From: Diadophis punctatus similis
Taxonomy: Eukaryota > Chordata > Lepidosauria > Squamata > Dipsadidae
NCBI GenBank assembly: GCA_023053685.1
Contig: JALIGW010000020.1
Span: 364,001-428,000, forward strand
Length of the DNA stretch: 64,000 bases
Reading direction: 5' to 3'
Shown piece after piece: positions 57,418-64,000 of this stretch. Position 1 is the stretch's first letter; every line of letters begins with the position of its first letter. The notes under the pieces were generated by a model. The model saw only the letters and a program-made list of their open reading frames with translations, had not been told where the DNA came from and made no database searches. The translations under genes and the position numbers were made by a program.

Positions 57418-60020
57418 CGTGTTTTCCCTATAATATGACATATCCTGATAATAAGCCCAACAGGACTTTTCAGGACATGCGTTGAAATAAGCCCCCCCCC
57501 CCAATAAGCCCCCTTCCCCAACTACGTACACGCATCCCCTGCCCCATCTGCCACCCCCAAATTGTGCCCGAACATCTTACCAGTCTGGCAGCTCGCTGCT
57601 TCTCTTTCTCAGCAGGTCTGTGCAGGGAAACTCCTTGAAATGTAAAGAAAAACTTCTTGCGAGTGCGACCAATTAACAACTTCTCGCACTCGCAAGAAGT
57701 TTTTCTTTACATTTCAAGGAGTTTCCCTGCAAAAAACTTCCAAGAAAGAGAAGCGGTGAAGCTGCCAGACACTGGTAAGATGTTCGGGCACAATTTGGGG
57801 GTGGCAGGTGAGGCAGGGGATGGGGAGGGGCGGGCTTACCAGCGTCTGGCCTCTCTCCGCCACTACTCTCTCTCGGACGGTCTTTGCAGGGAAACTCTAA
57901 TGTAAAGAAAAACTTCTGAATGAGCTGTCGCCGCCCGGGAAAATAACGTGAGTAATGGGCTCTCTCGCAGCGCCTCTTCTCTCTCTCTCTTCTCCCGAGT
58001 GGCAGCCGTGTGTCCAGAGATCGGCAGGCCAGATTCGGTGAGCCAGATGTACCGCTGCCATTCAGGAGAAGAAGGGAGAGAGGAGCAAGAGATCCCATTT
58101 CTCATGTTGTTCTCTTCCCGGGCGGCAGTGGCGCGTTCAGCTCCCCGAATCTGGCCTGCCGATCTCAGCTGGCGAGAGGGAGTACCAGGTGGGGAGGGGT
58201 GGGACAGCGGAGAAATGAGATGCAAGAAATCTTTCTCTCTTCCAAACTCCGCCAGAAATGAGTCTTCGTGAGACTCATTGCACCTGCGCAACCTCTTGGA
58301 GCGAAAAGGGAGAAAGTTTTCTTGCATGCAGCATGCAGCCAAAAGATTCCTTGTCCTGTGTGTTACGTGCACTCTCCCCCCCCCCTGTCACCCAAAAGCA
58401 CCCAGCTGCTTCTGCTGCTGCGCCCGGCTAGAAGTTTGGCTGTCAGCTCGGGTTTGGTCGCCGGCTGCTTCTGCTCGGCACGGATGGCTGAGCCACTGCG
58501 GGTGTTGCTGTTGCCCTCGCTGCTGCCGCCTACAGAGGCCCCAGCTGGCCCCCTGCAGGCCAAGCTCAGCTGTGGGCAGGGAGCATTGGCCGTGGCCGGG
58601 CCACCGAGCTGCGTCTGTTGGGGCTGCCCTCGGCGTGGCTGCCCGGTGTCTCGCTGCCGGGTGCCTGGGAAGAGTAAGCAGGGCCTGCGGGAGGAAGGGA
58701 GTGCAGGCAAGGGTCCTACGAGGCTCCCCTCCCCAGGAAGTCTGGCTCAATCGCCATCCCGTCTGGTGATTCCCAAGGTGGAGGGGCTTCCCGGGCATGC
58801 CGGCGGGCGCTCTGGTCAGTCAGCGCTCAGGTGGGGGGACCGCGGGGAGATTGGAGCGGAGAGGAGCAGGGGGGAAGGGGAGACCTCCAATGACCATCAC
58901 CATAGAGCGGAAAGTGCACTTGCAGAGCAGCCGCTGCCCTGGCTGGAATTTGGAAGCCAAAGAGCCGGAGTTTGGGGGAGAGAAAGAAAGACTTCTGCTG
59001 CTTTCCTTACGTGCAGCCAAAAGCAGAAGCAGCAGAAGTCTTTTTTTCTTTCTCTCCCTCAAACTCCAGCTCTTCAGCTTCCAAACCCCAGCCAGGGTAG
59101 CGGCCGCTCTGCGAGTGCACTTCCCGCTCTATGGTGAAGGCTGGAGCTGGAACTGGAACTAAACAGACTCCAGTAAGACGCTCTCCCTCTGGCAGCATTT
59201 TGAAACGCGCTCCTGCCTGCAAGGCAGGGATCGATGCTCACCTCCTCTTCCTTGCAGGCAGAAGCACGTTTCAAATTGCTGTAGGCAGAGCCCAGAGGAG
59301 CCAAGCCAGTCCCGTGGGGTGTGCGCGCACCCGCCTTTCACTTGCTCTCTCTCTCTCCAAGGAACGCGACGGAGCTACAAGTCCCAGGTAGGACACGCGT
59401 CTCGCGTCACCTCACCTGCCACCCCCAAATTGCGCATCCTACCTGACACTTGTAGCTCCGTCGCATTCCTCGGCATTGTGTCCAGAGAAGCCCATTGTAA
59501 AAGAAAACTTCTCATGAGTCCGAGAAGTTTGATTGAAATCGCGAGAAGTTTTCTTTTACAATGGGCTTCTCTTGACACAACGCCGAGGAACGTGACGGAG
59601 CTACAAGTGTCAGGTAGGATGTGCGTCTAGCGGGCCAACACGTCCCACCTGCCAGAAATGAGTCTCTGTGAGACTCGTCACACCACCGCACTGCCTCGTG
59701 GAGCAGGACTCTGCAAGTCTTGTTGTACCGTTGCATTCACGAACAGCAGCACTACGCCAGCTGTGCTGGTATGATGAAACTCGCGGCAGTCCTGCAGTTG
59801 GTGCATGCAACAGCACAACAAGCCTTGCAGAGTCCTGCTCCACAAGGCGGTGGCGGCAAAAACAGGGAGGGGAGGCGGCGGCGATGGGACATCCAGTCCC
59901 ACACTCGCCGCCTAATGTACTCCCAAAATAATAAGCCCCCCCCCCCCCGATAATAAGGCCAAGGGCATATTTCGGGGTTCAAAAAAATATAAGGCCCTGT
60001 CTTATTTTTGGGGAAACCAG
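57418..60020. mobile_element. 2.6 kb palindrome-rich DNA element ('ataagcccc' family)
   Basis: The left end 'tgttttccctataatatgac' and 'gataataagccc' are mirrored at the right by 'gataataaggcc' and 'cttatttttggggaaacca'. The interior is built of at least four local palindromes: 57645-57720 (an 'actcgcaagaagtttttc' arm repeated inverted), 57960-58250, 58980-59080 ('aaagacttctgctgc' inverted) and 59480-59590. Several open frames cross it on both strands because of the symmetry. No transposase recognised. Confidence 0.65.
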
Positions 60021-60214
60021 ACCATCCAGAATTTCTCACAGGCTCATACTAGATGAATAGTTTCTCACTTCCACATGGTTTCTAGGGTACAGTTTGCCAA
60101 AGTTAACTAGGTTTCCATGTTTCAGTCCCTCTGATTGGCTCAGTATGGCTTGCACTGCTGCTTCAGAGCCTTTTCTCAACTGTCTGCACATTGTGCAGCT
60201 GACTGATCCCTTCT

Positions 60215-60429
60215 CTAGGAGCCCTGGTGGTTAAAGTGCAGTACTGCAGACAAACTCTGCCCACAGCTTGACGTTCAATTCTGACAGCCTCAAGGTTGAC
60301 ACAGCCTTCCAAGGTCAGTAAAATGAGAATTCAGATTGTTGAGAGCAATATACTGGCTCTGTAAACCTCCCAGAAAGTGCTGTAAAGCACTAATGTGGTA
60401 GTATATAAGTCTAAGTGCTATTGCTATTC
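60215..60429 (+). repeat. tRNA-derived SINE, plus orientation, worn
   Basis: 'agccctggtggttaaagtgc' head, 'gacgttcaattctga' B-box region, and the body ending 'atataagtctaagtgctatt' as in 21682-21925. Confidence 0.75.
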
Positions 60430-61738
60430 TCTTTGCTTGGAATCCAAGTAGAAAGATATACTTGGGAAGGGAAGCTTTTGAAGGAGCTGTATGAGCCTTC
60501 CAGAGGACGTGACTGCTTTAATATCTCTGGGAGGGCTGTTTTGTTCATGAAAACCAGCTTGGTGAAAGGTGACTTATGAATGCTTAGCATGGCCCTATAG
60601 CATAAAGTCATTTTAGCAAGGGAACATGCATGTACAATACATGCAGTGTCCCTCTATCAAGTTTGAAAATATTTTGTGGATCTCTAAAGATTCGACATTA
60701 ACTCTGCTGAAAATGGTACAACCATTTTCCTTATGCAGCTCATGTCAACTTCGAATCGAACCTGGCCAAAGCCATTGTTCTATTCCTCAGTTGCCACACA
60801 GAGGGTGGAGGGGGATGAAATGCATTGCTGGACAAAACACAGAGCTTTCTCATGGGAACCAAGGTCATCTCTACAGGTGATGGATAGAGATGGGGAAGAG
60901 TGCCTGGAGAGCTCGCCAATTAACCTAATTGACCAACGTGACCTGTGACTTTTGGGGAGGGAGTTATTTCCATTTTAATTATACTGAAACTGCGGGAAAC
61001 ATTTAGAGTTGGTTTTACATTTAATCATGCCGATATGATGTGCCCAATAAAGAAGTTATTTGAGAGAGATCTGAGTCTCGGAGTTCTGATTTGCTTGAGC
61101 TCGTTAGTCGGAACCTTGACAGCTCAATCTATAACACTCAAAAGCCACTTGGAGTCACCGTGAGTGAGTTGGGCAGCCATATACATTTTCTTAATAAAGA
61201 AATAAACTTAGCACTCCTGTGCATTGCATTCCACTGAAAAGTTTCAAATATTAACAAAGCATTTCAATGGGACATTTTCACTGAATTACCTTTTTTCCAT
61301 CTCTTAAAAATATGAGGGCGGTTGGGTGACCAACTCATATGTCCCTTGCACTCTCTCACACCTTCTCTGTGGGTATAGCCATCTTGCAATGGCAAATCCA
61401 GCCTGAACCTTGGAAATAGGGACCACCTCTTCCCAATTACATCTTTCTGTCCCTCCAGATCCAGGGAAGGAAGTTTGCTGGGTCCTGTTGATTAGGAAGC
61501 TACACTTGTTGGGTCCTAGGCAGATGTGCTTTTTCTGTGCTGGCTGCTTTGTTGAATTTTCTCCCCCGAAGTAAGTTTAGCTTCATCCCTTTTGTTTGCC
61601 CAGACGTCCCTCAAGACCTGGTTGTGCCATCAATCCTAGGTCCCTGGGGGCTGGTGAAATATTGAGTAGCTCCCCTGATATTATTATGTGTTTTTTGTTT
61701 TTTATTTTAGTTTTATGCTCTTTATAATGTAAGAATAT
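60430..61738. other. Intergenic, only a LINE tail relic
   Basis: 'gagtgagttgggcagccata' near 61163 followed by AATAAA-like repeats is probably a very worn L2 tail. Nothing else recognised. Confidence 0.35.
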
Positions 61739-62040
61739 TAACAACAACAAACTGGCCCACAACACGCCTGACATTATTGTGGAAAAGGAAAAAGTCTGGT
61801 TCATTGATATTGCAATACCAGGTGATGCACGAATTGAAGAGAAGCAGCTAGAAAAAATAACAAAATATTGTGATTTGCAAATTGAAGTTGAGTGATTATG
61901 GAGGAAGAAATCAATGGTTGTACCAATAGTAATAGAAGCCCTTGGAACAATACCCGAAGGGCTGCCTAGATACATAGAAATTTTGAACTTATTAGACCTG
62001 AATATCCTGACATTGCAAAAAACCATTTTACTTGGAACTG
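61739..62040 (+). pseudogene. R4/Dong-like LINE C-terminal fragment (restriction-like endonuclease region)
   Basis: Translates, with one stop, as PDIIVEKEKVWFIDIAIPGD, then EKQLEKITKYCDLQIEVE, then VVPIVIEALGTIPEGLPRYI and LQKTILLGTVYI. The PD...D pattern with 'IDIAIPGD' is the C-terminal endonuclease of R4/Dong-type LINEs, a clade reported in lizards. Only ~300 bp remain. Confidence 0.6.
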
Positions 62041-62996
62041 TCTATATCTTCAGAGATTACCTTAATAGCTCTTAGGTCCTTGGTTAGGACTTGAACTGTT
62101 TTTACCAGTCCCAGATTGTGAATCGAATTGGGGATTAAATCTTTAATAAAATAACTGTTTTGAATATATTGCTATTTAGCTTTGTTGTACACGGCCCAGA
62201 GCCCCCTGTTTGGAAGATGGGCGGCCATATGCATTGGAGGAATAAAGTAAATCAGATGAATAAAAACAGAGCGAATGGTTTGGGGAGCACTGAATGAAGC
62301 AGGTGTCTTTTTAGAAGATACCTGCAGTGCAACTGTTCTTTCAACCTACTTCTCATTCATCCACAGATGGACTTTTAGGCAGCCAAATCTTTATCTGGCT
62401 CCTGCTGCTGCTGTTACTCTTATAGAAACATACAGATGGAATTGATCATGGGGTGGAGAGAGGTGGGCAGAAGGATTGTTTCTCAGGAGGAAAAATTAAC
62501 TGGCATGATAACGCGACTGCAGCACATGACCAGTCTCCCCATCCAGCATACAAAACGGAGCTGACTTTTCCCCAGAGCTCAAATCCAAGGCTCAAAGCAC
62601 ATATAAGTTGGTTAGTTGCAAGCTGCCTCATGACTCTCTCTGCGCCAAGATGGCACGCTTTGTCCCTCTCTGTCTTGCACATCCTAACTATGCTGTACTG
62701 TACCCTTTATCCTAGCAGCTTGCTATCTGTGGAAACCACTCGTCTCTCTGCATGAGGCAGCCTAGTCCTGACAAGATACACTCCAGTTTGGCACTACAAG
62801 CTGCTAAATTTGGCTTGTAACTCACCGCGCTTCCGCCCACTACCTTAGTCACTCCATTCTGGCAGGCAGGACTGGAGCATGGTGGGAGGCTGATGAATGC
62901 TAGTGTTCCTGGTTGGAAACGGGCTGTTGAAAAGCTACTGGTTAGAGGGGAGTTAGGTGGGTAGCAAGGAAGAGAAGAGAGAATAAGAGAGAGCAA
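62041..62996. other. Intergenic; L2-like tail relic at its left
   Basis: 62188-62245 carries 'acacggcccagagccccctg' and 'aataaagtaaat', an L2-like 3' end. The rest is unannotated. Confidence 0.35.
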
Positions 62997-63420
62997 CTAA
63001 TTAAGGGCCTGAAGACTAAAACGTACAAAGAACGGTTGCAGGAATTGGGTTTGTCTGTCTAATGAAAAGGAGCACTAGAGGAGACATAGTAGCAGTGTTC
63101 CAATATTTGAGGGGCTGCCACAAAGAAGAAGGGGTTGGCCTATTCTCCTGAGTACCAAAAGGCAAGACAAGAAACAATGGATGAAAACTAATAAAGGAGA
63201 GAAGCAACCTAGAACTAAGGAGAAATGTCCTAGCAGTGAGAACAATTAACCAGTGGAACAGCTTGCCTTCAGAAGTTGCGGGTGCTCCTTCACTGGAGGC
63301 TTTCAAGGAGAGACTAGATAGTCACTTGTCTGGAATGATATAGGTTTCCTGCTTGAGCAGGATGTTGGACTAGAAAACCTCCAAGGTCCCTTCCAGCTCT
63401 GGTATTATTCTGTTATTCCA
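62997..63420 (+). mobile_element. CR1-clade LINE 3' end
   Basis: 'aacggttgcaggaattgggt', 'ctaaggagaaatgtcctagc', 'gtggaacagcttgcctt' and the tail 'ggactagaaaacctccaagg'. Worn coding sequence. The site occupied by hAT elements in the two 54-55 kb CR1 copies is empty here (near 63337). Confidence 0.85.
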
Positions 63421-63552
63421 TTAATCTTGCAGACTGAACTAGAGTCAAAGTACAGCAAGCAACAAAATCTTTCCTCAATCCTGGAGGTTTCTCTAGTAGG
63501 CTATGTTCCCTATGTTTATTTCATTTGTGGAGTTGAGCCAATACCTTGTTAA

Positions 63553-64000
63553 TGATTTCACAACCCCACTCTTCCCCCGCAGGGAGGCGGGACCGACTAG
63601 GTGGTTCCGCCCCAGGCGCCTAATGGAGCCGGAAGGATTCCAGAGGGAGCTTGGGGAAATACCTGAAACCCTGGTACACAACTCGGCTGACTCCCTGGTG
63701 GATGCTTGGAACACCGCAGCATCAGGGGCGTTAGACCGAATTGCGCCTAAGCGACCTCTCCGTGGCAGTGGATCCCGGAAAGCTCCCTGGTTTACCGAGG
63801 AGCTCCGGGAGATGAAACGCCAGAAGAGACGTCTGGAGCGCCGCTGGAGGAAAAAAAAGACCGAGTCTGACCGAACACTATTAAGAATTTACATCAGATC
63901 TTATTTAGTGGCGATAAGGGCGGCAAGACGATCTTATCTTTCCGCTCTTATTGTGTCCGCAGATTCTCGTCCAGCCGCCTTGTTTAGGGTGACTCGCTCC
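63553..64000 (+). mobile_element. L2-clade LINE, truncated by the window end
   Basis: Matches 14102-14550 of the first L2 copy (region between endonuclease and RT): 'cgcctaatggagccggaagg', 'gtggatcccggaaagctccc', 'gatcttatttagtggcgata'. It runs off the right edge. Confidence 0.85.

Noticed and set aside
58268..59137. 289-codon open frame in the 57-60 kb element
   Set aside because: Open frames occur on both strands because the region is palindromic and GC-rich; no family resemblance.

Overview
This window is vertebrate nuclear DNA, most likely from a squamate reptile and probably a snake. The evidence is multi-exon genes with GT-AG introns, CpG islands, and a repeat landscape typical of squamates: L2- and CR1-clade LINEs, a Sauria-type SINE, tRNA-derived SINEs, many hAT and TA-flanked DNA transposons, SPIN elements, an R4-like LINE and long simple repeats. 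Species cannot be fixed from sequence alone.

Region 1 (1-19.9 kb) holds ATP6V1B2, subunit B of the V-type proton ATPase, on the + strand. Thirteen coding exons (exon 2 to the stop) lie at 4557-17720 and are intact, with clean splice sites. The first coding exon (about 45 residues) is not visible and should lie left of the window. The 3' UTR runs to about 19.88 kb and contains an inverted pair of hammerhead-ribozyme-like motifs of the Penelope-element type. The introns carry hAT elements, TA-flanked MITEs, SINEs and a decayed L2 LINE.

Region 2 (19.9-31.5 kb) has no host gene that I can see. It holds a SPIN-like hAT element (20195-20983) and a 6.3 kb hAT element (22699-29002). A young Ty3/Gypsy-type LTR retrotransposon on the - strand, with one continuous gag-pol frame, is nested inside the latter.

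Region 3 (31.5-43.2 kb) is a second + strand gene. At least ten coding exons join in frame into a coiled-coil protein with a Ser/Glu-rich tail, which I do not recognise. One intron contains a full nest: an L2 LINE with an intact reverse-transcriptase frame inserted in a CR1 LINE.

Region 4 (43.2-64 kb) is mostly repeats, plus a CpG island at about 49.6-50.8 kb that probably starts another transcription unit whose coding exons are outside the window. Highlights are a SPIN element (52855-53467), two hAT elements sitting at the same site and in the same orientation within two CR1 copies (53.7-54.6 and 55.0-55.9 kb), a 2.6 kb palindrome-rich element (57.4-60.0 kb), an R4-like LINE fragment (61.7-62.0 kb), and an L2 copy running off the right end.

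Insertion boundaries were called by reading terminal inverted repeats and target-site duplications by eye. The best-supported ones are given to the base; others are marked approximate.
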